64,000 nucleotides of DNA from Promethearchaeota archaeon (GTDB lineage Archaea > Asgardarchaeota > Lokiarchaeia > Sigyniarchaeales > SOKP01), in the NCBI GenBank assembly GCA_029838195.1, contig JALGVJ010000019.1, forward strand, positions 1 to 64,000, in the 5' to 3' direction. Position numbers and translations under genes: made by a program. Below the pieces are notes generated by a model, which was not told the origin of the DNA, ran no database searches, and saw nothing but the letters and a program-made list of their open reading frames with translations. Positions 9,352-18,063 of this stretch are shown piece by piece. The stretch's first letter is position 1, and each line of letters starts with the position of its first letter.

Positions 9352-9740
9352 ATCTTTCTTTCAACCTATTTTTAATGTTTTTGAATGTTTTAATTTTAAA
9401 ACTATTTAAAAAATATTGTTCAATTATTTTGATGAAATTTTGGTAACATAATGGTTCAATCAATAAAAAATTCTCATTTTGAATAAAAGGAAATTTCAAT
9501 GAACATGAAACCATTTTTATTCACGAAAAATGTTCTCCTTGAGTATAATTTGGTTAAAATTAATAGTTCTTGACGTAAAATCTTAAGTTAAACTAATCCA
9601 TTCAGTTAAATATATTAATGAATTAAGAGTAAAGCATGCGTGAATTTTTCATTAAAAAAGAAGAATATTCTTTTATTAGATTAAGTCAATTTTTAATATA
9701 AGATTCACTTTTTAACTTGTTAATTTAAATGGTGTAAAAA

Positions 9741-11363
9741 ATGGTAGGAGAAAAAAAATATATTCTGGCAATAGATCATGGGACCCAAGGACCCAAAAGC
9801 GCGATAGTTTCCACATATGGGGAAGTTATTGATTGGGCTTATGAGGAGACGCCCATTCATGCAACGAAGGGTGGAGGAGTAGAGCAAGATCCAGAAGATT
9901 GGTGGAAAGCCATCTTAAAAACGGCAAAACAAGTGATTGATAGTGGAAACGTAAAGATTGACGATATAATTGGCGTGTGTAATTCTTCGCAATGGAGTGG
10001 CACGGTTCCTATTGATAAAAATGGCAATACTTTATACAATGCAATAATTTGGATGGATACTCGGGGAGCCACGTATATTAATAAGGCATTTCATGGATTA
10101 ATTAATGTTTCCGGCTATTCTCTTACAAAAATCTTAAAATGGTTAAAACTCACGGGAGGAGCCCCTTCGCATAGCGGAAAAGACCCTATCGCCCATATTC
10201 TGTGGTTAAAATACGAAGAACCAGAAATCTATGAAAAAACCTATAAATTTTTAGAGCCTCAGGATTATATAAATTTCAAGCTCACGGGAAAGATTGCCGC
10301 TTCTTATTCGTCGATCACAGTTCATTGGGTCACTGACGTGCGTGATATTTACAACATTCATTATGCTCCTAGTTTGATAAAAGCATTAAAAGTAGATGGA
10401 AGCAAATTACCGGAATTAAAAAGCTCCATCGACGTGTTAGGCCCTTTAAAAAAAGAGGTAGCGGAGGAGTTGGGATTAAACAAGGATGTTAAAGTGGTAA
10501 TGGGTGCCCCTGATGTGTTATCTGCCACGATTGGAGCCGGTGCTATAAGAAATTATGACACCTATTTTTATATTGGCACCAGTGATTGGGTTATATGCCA
10601 TGTTCCTTATAAGAAAACGGATATTGCTCATAACATGGCAAGCTTGCCTTCTGCCATTCCAGGACGCTATGTTATTTTGAATGAGCAAGAGATTGCGGGA
10701 GGGGCTTTACAATATCTAAGAAATAATATTTTATATCACAAGGATGAGTTATTAAAGGAAGAGCAAGTTCCAGACGTGTATAAGATATTTGATAAAATTG
10801 TAGAAAAAGTTCCTGCCGGCTCCAATAATTTGATCTTCACGCCATGGTTAATAGGAGAGCGTACACCCGTGGAAGATCACATCATTAGAGGAGGTCTTTA
10901 TAATTTATCTTTAGAAATGACCCGAGAGCATATTATTAGAGCTGTATTTGAAGGCGTTGCGTATAACGTGAGATGGCTTTTCATGTATGTGGAAAAATTT
11001 GTTGAGAAGTGGAAACGAAAAGAAAATCCGAATTTGGGCAAACATGACCCCATCATTCCTGAATTAAGTATCATCGGCGGTGGAGGAAATAGCGATATAT
11101 GGTGTCAGATTTTTGCTGATGTTCTAAATAGAAAAATTAAGCGAGTAAAGAATCCCATCCAAGCCAATGCGAGAGGAGCCGCATTCATAGCCGCCGTTGG
11201 TCTAGGCTATATTGATTGGGAGGATATTCCCAATTTGATGGAATATTCTAAAGAATTCACGCCAAATCCGGAGAATAGAGGAATCTATGATAAGTTATTT
11301 AGGGAATATTTAAACATTTATAAGACAACTCGAAAAATTTACAAGAGGCTCCTCAATCAGTAA
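9741..11363 (+). CDS. FGGY-family carbohydrate kinase (xylulokinase-like)
   Basis: The 540-residue protein is a sugar kinase that phosphorylates a pentulose or related polyol with ATP. It shows the N-terminal phosphate loop AIDHGTQGPKSAI, the substrate region CNSSQWSGT, GAPDVLSATIGAGA with the catalytic Asp, a TSDW segment, and the C-terminal GGGGNSDIWCQIFADVL adenosine motif. Xylulokinase fits best, but the exact sugar is open. GGTG lies seven bases before the ATG. The upstream region holds a perfect 12-bp palindrome (AAGAATATTCTT, 9661-9672) that might be an operator. It is convergent with the symporter at 11792. Confidence 0.88.
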   Translation: MVGEKKYILAIDHGTQGPKSAIVSTYGEVIDWAYEETPIHATKGGGVEQDPEDWWKAILKTAKQVIDSGNVKIDDIIGVCNSSQWSGTVPIDKNGNTLYNAIIWMDTRGATYINKAFHGLINVSGYSLTKILKWLKLTGGAPSHSGKDPIAHILWLKYEEPEIYEKTYKFLEPQDYINFKLTGKIAASYSSITVHWVTDVRDIYNIHYAPSLIKALKVDGSKLPELKSSIDVLGPLKKEVAEELGLNKDVKVVMGAPDVLSATIGAGAIRNYDTYFYIGTSDWVICHVPYKKTDIAHNMASLPSAIPGRYVILNEQEIAGGALQYLRNNILYHKDELLKEEQVPDVYKIFDKIVEKVPAGSNNLIFTPWLIGERTPVEDHIIRGGLYNLSLEMTREHIIRAVFEGVAYNVRWLFMYVEKFVEKWKRKENPNLGKHDPIIPELSIIGGGGNSDIWCQIFADVLNRKIKRVKNPIQANARGAAFIAAVGLGYIDWEDIPNLMEYSKEFTPNPENRGIYDKLFREYLNIYKTTRKIYKRLLNQ

Positions 11364-11791
11364 ATAAAATGACAAAAATTAAACATTTATAAATTTTTAA
11401 GATTTTTATTTTTTTTAATATGAAAATTCCATTTATATTTTTAGTCTACTATTATTGATTAACCCAAAAATTTTTTTATATTAAAAACGGTTATTAATTT
11501 TCATTGTTGGTTCATATTTTCACTTTCTCCACTTACTTTTGTCTCTCTTCTTTTTTTTTTCAAAAATTAAGATTTTTAAAATAACAAGTAAAGCCTTTTT
11601 GGGACAAAAAACCAATCAATTTCAAAAATTAAAATAAATTGATTAATTGTCATATTTCTTGTAATAGAAAATTTTTTTTTTCATTGTTCTCTAATCGAAG
11701 GAAATATAAGCCCTTATAATGAATGATAGCTTTGCCAAATCATATTAAAAAAAACTTAAAAATTAGTCAAAAAATTATGAAAAAAATAGAG
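11364..11791. other. Intergenic gap between convergent genes
   Basis: This 428-bp AT-rich stretch separates the ends of two convergent genes. It is rich in T-runs (for example 11407-11416 and 11546-11557), which could end transcripts from the kinase gene on the plus strand. I see no gene, tRNA or strong repeat in it. Confidence 0.5.
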
Positions 11792-13180
11792 TTATAAATT
11801 TAATTCTTTAATTTTACTTTTGAGTTCTCTTGTTTTTTCAGGGGTTAAATCGTATATGAAAATGAAAACGAGAAGTGCTAAAAGATTAAGGAACATGGGA
11901 AATAAAGCTGCTTGAACACGAATTCCAAAAAGGGCTAAAGGAGTTTGACTTTCTGCGTTAGGATCAAATCCCGTTAATTCATGGCTAATGGCAATAATTA
12001 ATGCAATAACTATTGAATTTAAGGATAAGAAAAAAGAACGGAGCCCCATGAATGTACCTTCCATTCGTTTACCTGATTTAACAATAGCTTCATCAATAGT
12101 ATCGGCGAAGACAGGATCTATTCCCACTCTTATAGCAGCGCCTCCTATCCCGTATGCAAGAGTTGCAAGGGTAAATCCTACTAAATTTTGTACGAACATG
12201 AACGGTAATAAAAGAATTGTGCTGATAAACGCGCCATAAATCAACATTTTTCGGTGGTTGTTTAATTTATGAGATAAACGGAGCCAAAAATACATCGAGC
12301 CTAAAGAACCGATAATAAATCCCGCCATGAGAAATATGGAACTACTTGCTTCCTCTTGTAATATATATTTTGTTACATATTGAAGGGATCCGAGAAGGCA
12401 CCCCGCTACTATACCATCCATAAAAAAGAGCACGATAACCACGACAAAATTCTTGGAAGACAATACGATTTTAAACGCTTGAAAGAATGAAACTTTTTCT
12501 TTATCAACATCCATTTCAAGATATCTTTCTTTCATCTCTTTTGATTCGATATGGCCAGGTATGATGGCAATAAATAAGATTAAACAAACTACGGCAAGAA
12601 TCCAAGCCATTCTCGTATATGATTGGCGATCTCCATAAGTGATGAAAAGCGGAGGCACAATTGAGCCTACTGCGGTCCCAACTAAAAGAAATGCCCTCCC
12701 CAATGTACCTACATTACGTCTATCCGAATCCATGCGAAATTTATCAGGAAATAATGCCCAATGATTTAAAGAAAAAGCGGTGAATGCTAATTCGTAGAGA
12801 CAGAGAAAAGTTACAACCCAAAAAAACAAAATCAATTGTCCACTAATAGGGTCAACATTTGGTGGCGAAAATATGGCGACTAGAAGAAATATAGCAGGAA
12901 TACCACTTCCCATTACCCAAGGAAATCTTTTTCCATACCGTTTCCAAAATTTCTTCGGACGATCGGCGATATAACCGATGATGGGATTATTTACTGCGTT
13001 CCATACTGAAAATATAGTATAAGCAATAGTAATGAGCCATACGTTCAATTTCACTTCTGTTTCCCAAAATATAAAGAAAAAGACACTGATAAAAATTGAA
13101 AGTGTATTCATTAAGAATTTTGTCAACGAATAGGAGACTATTGAAAGGTTTGTTTCTTTATGTTCTAATTCTCTTGACAT
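11792..13180 (-). CDS. Sugar:cation symporter of the GPH (MFS_2) family
   Basis: The 462-residue protein has about twelve membrane segments and is clearly related to the symporter at 2619. Shared features are WNAVNNPIIGYIADRP near residue 60 followed by a basic FWKRYGKRFPW loop, the SxFLMAGFIIGSLG region, SQTPLALFGIRVQAALFP, and a C-terminal YDLTPEKTRELKSKIKEL tail. The Asp in the first motif is replaced by Asn (NNP instead of NDP), which may change cation coupling. AAGGTAG lies eight bases before the ATG. It probably imports the sugar or glycoside handled by the kinase at 9741 or the GH2 enzyme at 13517. Confidence 0.85.
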   Translation of the reverse strand: MSRELEHKETNLSIVSYSLTKFLMNTLSIFISVFFFIFWETEVKLNVWLITIAYTIFSVWNAVNNPIIGYIADRPKKFWKRYGKRFPWVMGSGIPAIFLLVAIFSPPNVDPISGQLILFFWVVTFLCLYELAFTAFSLNHWALFPDKFRMDSDRRNVGTLGRAFLLVGTAVGSIVPPLFITYGDRQSYTRMAWILAVVCLILFIAIIPGHIESKEMKERYLEMDVDKEKVSFFQAFKIVLSSKNFVVVIVLFFMDGIVAGCLLGSLQYVTKYILQEEASSSIFLMAGFIIGSLGSMYFWLRLSHKLNNHRKMLIYGAFISTILLLPFMFVQNLVGFTLATLAYGIGGAAIRVGIDPVFADTIDEAIVKSGKRMEGTFMGLRSFFLSLNSIVIALIIAISHELTGFDPNAESQTPLALFGIRVQAALFPMFLNLLALLVFIFIYDLTPEKTRELKSKIKELNL

Positions 13181-13516
13181 GTTTAAATCTACCTTGTTAT
13201 ATTTTTTTTATTTTCTTTATTTTATTTTTCTTTATTTTATTTTTCTTTAAATGTTAATATCTTTAAAACAGAGTATTCAATTGATAAACCCTAATATATA
13301 TTGAATATAGAAGTATGATATGTCTTATAAAAATTATCATAAAGATCTTATTTCCGAATCATTTCATGCGTGTTTATTAAATTTTTAATTAATTATGGCA
13401 CTCATGTTCGAGTTAAATTTTATTAGAAAAAAGCAATTTGAAATGTGAAATTATTAAAAAAGTGGTAAAAAATGATAAGAAATAAAAATTAAAAAAGGAA
13501 CTTTATTAAAAAATTA
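13181..13516. other. Intergenic region with tandem T-rich repeat
   Basis: This 336-bp gap lies upstream of the symporter gene and should hold its promoter. Close to the gene (13215-13245) a 15-bp unit TTTATTTTATTTTTC is repeated twice in tandem. No gene or structured RNA is seen. Confidence 0.45.
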
Positions 13517-15442
13517 TTAATAAAAGAGGTTTTCTATTTCTTGTTTAAGTCGCGATGGGGAAATTTTCGGTTTTCTATCCATGGTTAATAATCCATTTAC
13601 CTCCTGAAATTGATCATATAATTCTGTATAGCAAAATCCATGAATCCATTCCTTTCTCGCATCAAACATTTTCAATAAATTTATGACTTTTTCAAGAAGT
13701 TCATCAGAAGATTTTCCAACACCCCCATATCCCCAGCTCTCTTCACTTTCTTCTGATTCAAGTCCAAATCCCCCAATCTCACTGTAGATTATCGGTTCAT
13801 CTTCATAGAAATAAGGTTCAAGATACGTGGGAAAGGCCGATCGCAAGTCGAATTTTTTTTCTTCCTCGAAAGAATTCGCTAATAACTCATAGCGACCGTA
13901 TAAATGAATGGTGCATAAATCTGTTTTGGTATGGAACCAGCCATCATTATCAACGACTAATCTTGTAGGATCAAGCGATTTCATTAAGTAATATAATGAT
14001 ACAGTGTAATTCCTTCTCTCCGGATTTCGATGAGCTCCTTGTATACCCCACCCTTCATTTAGAATCGTCCATACAATGATGGAGGGGTGATTATAATCTC
14101 GTTCGATTTCAGCTGCAAATTGATTAATAATGCGTAATTGTGCTTTTGGTGTAAATTGGAATGCATTTCCGATTTCTCCCCATACTAAAACACCCATTTT
14201 GTCGCACCAATATAAAAAACGAGGATCAAATACTTTCTGATGAGTTCTTAAGCCATTAAATCCAAATTCTTTAATATATTGAATATCACGCTTGATTGCT
14301 TCATCTGAAGGGGCAGTATAAAGCCCATCCGGCCAGTAGCCTTGTACAAGAAACAATTTTTGATAAATTGGTTTATTATTCAACAACACTCGTTTATTTG
14401 TTCCAATAGGACGGTCAGAAAGAGAAATCTTTCTCATTCCAAAATAGCATTGTACTTCATCATAGATTTCATTTAAACGAGAATCATATATAGTTAAAAT
14501 GAGGTCATATAAATTAGGCGTGACTGTATCCCATAGATGTAATTTATCTTTCGGTATTTTCATTTTAAATTTGAAAGGGCTGGGATTTTGTATGCGTATC
14601 TGTGTTCCTTTAGGCCTTAATATTTTTCTATCCCTTTTTGCCTTGAGGTCTCCCAAAAAACTAAGATTAATATTTTCTTGAGCAATATCTTCATCATTAA
14701 AAAATACTTTAGCAGAAAGTCTCAAATTAGGATTACCTTTACCTGCTACATCACATTCCAAGATTATATGAGAATCATCTATATTGGGGGTAATTTTAAC
14801 CCATTTTAGATAATTTTTCAAGGAAACACATTCAAGCCATACAGTTTGCCAAATACCAGACACGCGCGGATAAAAAATACTTGTTGGTTTTTCGAACCAA
14901 AATTGCTTACCTCGTGGGATTTCTATGTCTGAACTAGGATCTTCCACCCGAACGACTAAAATATTATTTTTTTCAATAATATCGGTAATATCTAAAGTAA
15001 ACCCTATGTACCCACCTTCATGTTCTCCTACCCGCTCTCCATTTAAAAATACCATGCAATAGTAATCAACCGCTCCAAAATGTAATAAAATACGGTTATC
15101 ATCGAATTGAGAAGGAAGTTCAAATTCTTTTCGGTACCAAATAATGTCATGGAAAGATAGATCTCCAATTCCACTTAACTTGCTCTGAAAACAGAACGGT
15201 ACAATAATTTTCCTATTGAATTTCTCTTTTTGTTCCTTTTTATACCATTTTTGTTTTAAACCTACATTCTCATCATCGAAAGAAAATTCCCATTCGCCAT
15301 TAAGATTCAGCCAATTATCCTTTCTTTTAAAATGAGGCCTTGGATATTCTGGCCTAGGTATATTATCATTATTTTTTAAGGTCATATAATCTAAAATAAA
15401 ATATTGCTTATTTTTTTTAAGATTGTTAACATCCAAAATCAA
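13517..15442 (-). CDS. Glycoside hydrolase family 2 enzyme, probably cytosolic
   Basis: The 641-residue protein has the GH2 order: a sugar-binding jelly-roll (WLNLNGEWEFSFDDE, then WYRKEF and VRVEDPSSD), an immunoglobulin-like domain (residues 210-330), and a TIM barrel. The acid/base Glu is in ILNEGWG (about residue 463) and the nucleophile Glu in IYSEIGGFG (about residue 555). Family activities include beta-galactosidase, glucuronidase and mannosidase. The sequence does not tell which. There is no signal peptide, so it should act on imported oligosaccharides, which fits the flanking symporters. The frame opens at TTG 15442. ATG 15385 would start just before the conserved PRPEYPRP. Confidence 0.88.
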   Translation of the reverse strand: MILDVNNLKKNKQYFILDYMTLKNNDNIPRPEYPRPHFKRKDNWLNLNGEWEFSFDDENVGLKQKWYKKEQKEKFNRKIIVPFCFQSKLSGIGDLSFHDIIWYRKEFELPSQFDDNRILLHFGAVDYYCMVFLNGERVGEHEGGYIGFTLDITDIIEKNNILVVRVEDPSSDIEIPRGKQFWFEKPTSIFYPRVSGIWQTVWLECVSLKNYLKWVKITPNIDDSHIILECDVAGKGNPNLRLSAKVFFNDEDIAQENINLSFLGDLKAKRDRKILRPKGTQIRIQNPSPFKFKMKIPKDKLHLWDTVTPNLYDLILTIYDSRLNEIYDEVQCYFGMRKISLSDRPIGTNKRVLLNNKPIYQKLFLVQGYWPDGLYTAPSDEAIKRDIQYIKEFGFNGLRTHQKVFDPRFLYWCDKMGVLVWGEIGNAFQFTPKAQLRIINQFAAEIERDYNHPSIIVWTILNEGWGIQGAHRNPERRNYTVSLYYLMKSLDPTRLVVDNDGWFHTKTDLCTIHLYGRYELLANSFEEEKKFDLRSAFPTYLEPYFYEDEPIIYSEIGGFGLESEESEESWGYGGVGKSSDELLEKVINLLKMFDARKEWIHGFCYTELYDQFQEVNGLLTMDRKPKISPSRLKQEIENLFY

Positions 15443-15796
15443 AAAATCCTAAATTCCATTCATTTTTCAAAGGAAAACTTTTAAATAAGAATGTTATTAT
15501 CATGTTATCTTTTAAATTTAATGCTTGTTGAGCTTTTCCTTGAATTCGTTGAAATGGTTTATTTATTCAAAAATTATACAAATTGGAATTAGAATAGGTG
15601 AAATAAAATGCGTATTAATCTTTATCCTTCACGATATATCCATAAGAAAAAAATACAGACCTAAAGACTTCACATTAGATACCATGAAAGAATCTAATCA
15701 CGTAATTTTTTAACATTATTGAGAATAATTAATCATATTCTTGAGAATTTAATGAACCAATAAAAAATAAAGAAAAAAAAATTTTATTATTATATT
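15443..15796. other. Intergenic region, no gene seen
   Basis: This 354-bp AT-rich gap separates two co-oriented minus-strand genes and should contain the GH2 promoter. A 62-codon open frame at 15525 on the plus strand has no recognisable features and is probably chance. Confidence 0.4.
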
Positions 15797-17287
15797 TTAG
15801 AGAATTTCACCTTCCGATTTCTTAATAAAGAATAGGGGAATTAATGCTAATAGAGTTAAGAGAGCAGAGAAAATAATTACCGGAGGGGTAGGAATAAAAC
15901 CAGATTCTCCTTCAACTATTATTGGGATTCCATATAATTGTATGACAAAAGAGCCTATGAAAGGGCCGATAACCATCGGAATACCCACCATGAAAATTAA
16001 TCGAACTCCTTGAAATTTACCTATGTCTCCTTGCGGGTATTTGTCTTGCATCCAGGAATTCCGAACAACTCCAGACAATTGAGAAAAAGTGAGAGATAAC
16101 ATGTAAATAATCGTAACCAACCATATATTTTTCACGAAAGCAAAAATTAACAATGTTAATGTTCCAATAATGATATACAACATTAATAGTAGCTTGCGAT
16201 TTGTCTTTTTTATGAGAAATCCCAATATTAAAACTAAAATGGTAGAACAACCGATTAAGAATAAAGCTATGAGACTGATTATAGTTTTAGAAAATCCTAA
16301 ATAATGCTCCAAGTAAATGAAAAGATAAGGGAAATAAACATTCGATGCAATTCCGCCTATTGCCATGTTCAAGAAGAGAAGATAGAGAATTTTATTCTCT
16401 TTAAGATCCTGAATGGACACCAGTTCTTTTAATTCGGTCAACAATGATTTCGAAGATGCTTGCGTGGACTCAAGAATTTGGGGCTCTTTAATCATCACCC
16501 CGGCGATTAATCCGCTAACTGAAACAATCCCACCTAAGATATAGAAGAAAATGAAATAACCATAAGTATCAATAATGACGCCCGCAACGCCTAAAGCAAT
16601 AAGATTAGCAAGCAACGCCGCCGCAGTATTAATACTATTAATCTTATTGCGATTGGTGGGATGTCCTATATCAGTAATCCAGGCATTATAAGCAGCATCA
16701 TTTGCCGTAGAACCAAAAAAAGTCATGATGGCATCCATGATGACCACCATTACTACTGCAATTCCTATTACTTGAATTAAAGCTACTAACGGAAAAATAG
16801 CTGTAATAATACCCCATAAAATGTAGCCAAATAATATATATGGTTTCCTTCTTCCCATTTTAGTATGGGTTCGGTCACTTAATGACCCAATGATTAGCGT
16901 AGTAATCGTAGCCACTACAGCAGAGACGGCAACCATCCATGCGATTGGCCTAGGATCTGGAGTTAACATATCGAAAACAAAAGTATTAAACCAGGTATTT
17001 TCAACCGCCCATGCTATTTGTCCTGTTAATCCAAGAATTATCATAATGCCTAAATTCCTACGCCCAATTTTTACAATTTCAGACTTGCTATTTTTAATTT
17101 CTGTGTTTGATGTATCTTGATTATTTGTAATTTTATCATCACGAAATATTTTTAATTTAAAAGGCTGTTGATAAATGTATAACCATTGATTCTTTTTAAA
17201 ATCTTCTCTCACATTTATGACATGCTCATGAACATCATGTATCGTTCCCTCTCCTTGCGCTTGCTCTATGAATTCTACTCTCATCAA
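15797..17287 (-). CDS. MFS transporter, SLC45/GPH-like sugar carrier
   Basis: The 496-residue protein has about twelve membrane segments and the MFS signature loop GSLSDRTHTKMGRRKPY between helices 2 and 3. It resembles prokaryotic carriers grouped with sucrose/maltose transporters. An unusual hydrophilic N-terminal extension of about 75 residues precedes helix 1. It may be cytosolic and regulatory, or the real start may lie further in, although no ATG sits close to helix 1. It is the third sugar-type carrier in 15 kb and lies upstream of the GH2 gene on the same strand, which supports a role in glycoside uptake. Confidence 0.8.
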   Translation of the reverse strand: MMRVEFIEQAQGEGTIHDVHEHVINVREDFKKNQWLYIYQQPFKLKIFRDDKITNNQDTSNTEIKNSKSEIVKIGRRNLGIMIILGLTGQIAWAVENTWFNTFVFDMLTPDPRPIAWMVAVSAVVATITTLIIGSLSDRTHTKMGRRKPYILFGYILWGIITAIFPLVALIQVIGIAVVMVVIMDAIMTFFGSTANDAAYNAWITDIGHPTNRNKINSINTAAALLANLIALGVAGVIIDTYGYFIFFYILGGIVSVSGLIAGVMIKEPQILESTQASSKSLLTELKELVSIQDLKENKILYLLFLNMAIGGIASNVYFPYLFIYLEHYLGFSKTIISLIALFLIGCSTILVLILGFLIKKTNRKLLLMLYIIIGTLTLLIFAFVKNIWLVTIIYMLSLTFSQLSGVVRNSWMQDKYPQGDIGKFQGVRLIFMVGIPMVIGPFIGSFVIQLYGIPIIVEGESGFIPTPPVIIFSALLTLLALIPLFFIKKSEGEIL

Positions 17288-17419
17288 GCGGCTCTTCGCA
17301 AGGTATTTTTAGTAAGGAGCAACTTGAGATAGGACTTTAAATATAATGAGATTGGTTTTTAATAAGATTAAAATATCTCCTTGATCTAACCTTTAAAAAC
17401 AAGGAAAAAAAGAATATTG

Positions 17420-17683
17420 ATGGAAGATTTCATCCATGTTTTAGGAATTCTTTTTGCCATTTTAGCTGATTTTATCTCTAATTTGAGATTCGTATGGCAA
17501 AAAATGGTTGTAAATGAGATTCCGAAGAATTCCGAAGAATGAGCTTCGTTTTTTAGAAATACGGTAAAAAAGCCTCCATGGTTAATGGAATTAGTATCCG
17601 AAATTGTCTTTGGAATTATTTTCGTGTTAGCCACTAAATCGTTAATAGGCAGTCTATTTATGAATATCTCATGGAAAACATAA
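17420..17683 (+). pseudogene. Decayed membrane transporter fragment (DMT/EamA-NIPA-like), copy 1
   Basis: From ATG 17420 the frame encodes a first transmembrane segment (LGILFAILADFISNLRFVWQ) followed by KMVVNEIPKN. It is interrupted by TGA at 17540-17542, next to a 10-bp tandem duplication (TCCGAAGAAT twice, 17521-17540). The same frame continues with FFRNTVKKPPWLMELVSEI and a second hydrophobic segment, ending at TAA 17681. Only two of about ten expected helices remain. A more degraded relative at 23173-23345 shares the WLMEL and FFRN motifs and carries different stops, so both are gene remnants. The family assignment rests on the NIPA-like first helices. Confidence 0.6.
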
Positions 17684-17823
17684 ATCCTACTACTACTACT
17701 ACTATCATGGACAGATTAAATAAGTTAACTTACGTTTTGATGCAGCTTGTTAACGCAGAGGATACTGGCGACATAATGGAAATTTATATGCTTTCCAAGG
17801 TTCACGAGTTTTACAATATTTGA
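17671..17823 (+). CDS. Small open reading frame with a Thr repeat (doubtful)
   Basis: A 50-codon frame from ATG 17671 encodes MENINPTTTTTIMDRLNKLT and continues as a mostly helical, acidic peptide (MQLVNAEDTGDIMEIYMLSK). The five Thr codons come from an (ACT)n microsatellite at about 17687-17702. It overlaps the end of the decayed transporter in another frame and has no clear ribosome-binding site. The sequence after the Thr run looks more protein-like than its surroundings. I cannot assign a function and it may be part of a broken gene. Confidence 0.25.
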   Translation: MENINPTTTTTIMDRLNKLTYVLMQLVNAEDTGDIMEIYMLSKVHEFYNI

Positions 17824-18063
17824 GAATTGATATTTTTATGACCAATCATGTTTAAAATAATTTTGTTTAATAATTTGGTTAATCAAATAATAAAATGGTT
17901 AATGTAATATTTAAATGGGCACAAGATTTAAATACAAGTTTTTATATCTGTTATTAGGTATAAGAAATGAACGCTTCCAATATCGGAATTCGAAAACATC
18001 AAAAAGCTAATTATCCAAATTTAGGATTACAATTTGTGTCATTTCAACAAATTGAGTCCATGA

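Noticed and set aside
13208-13250. T-rich tandem repeat as a regulatory array
   Set aside because: Only two imperfect units in very AT-rich DNA, so chance or slippage is likely.
17540-17542. In-frame TGA as a selenocysteine codon in the fragment at 17420-17683
   Set aside because: The related copy at 23173 has TAG at the equivalent place plus further stops, and a 10-bp duplication lies next to the TGA. Gene decay explains this better.
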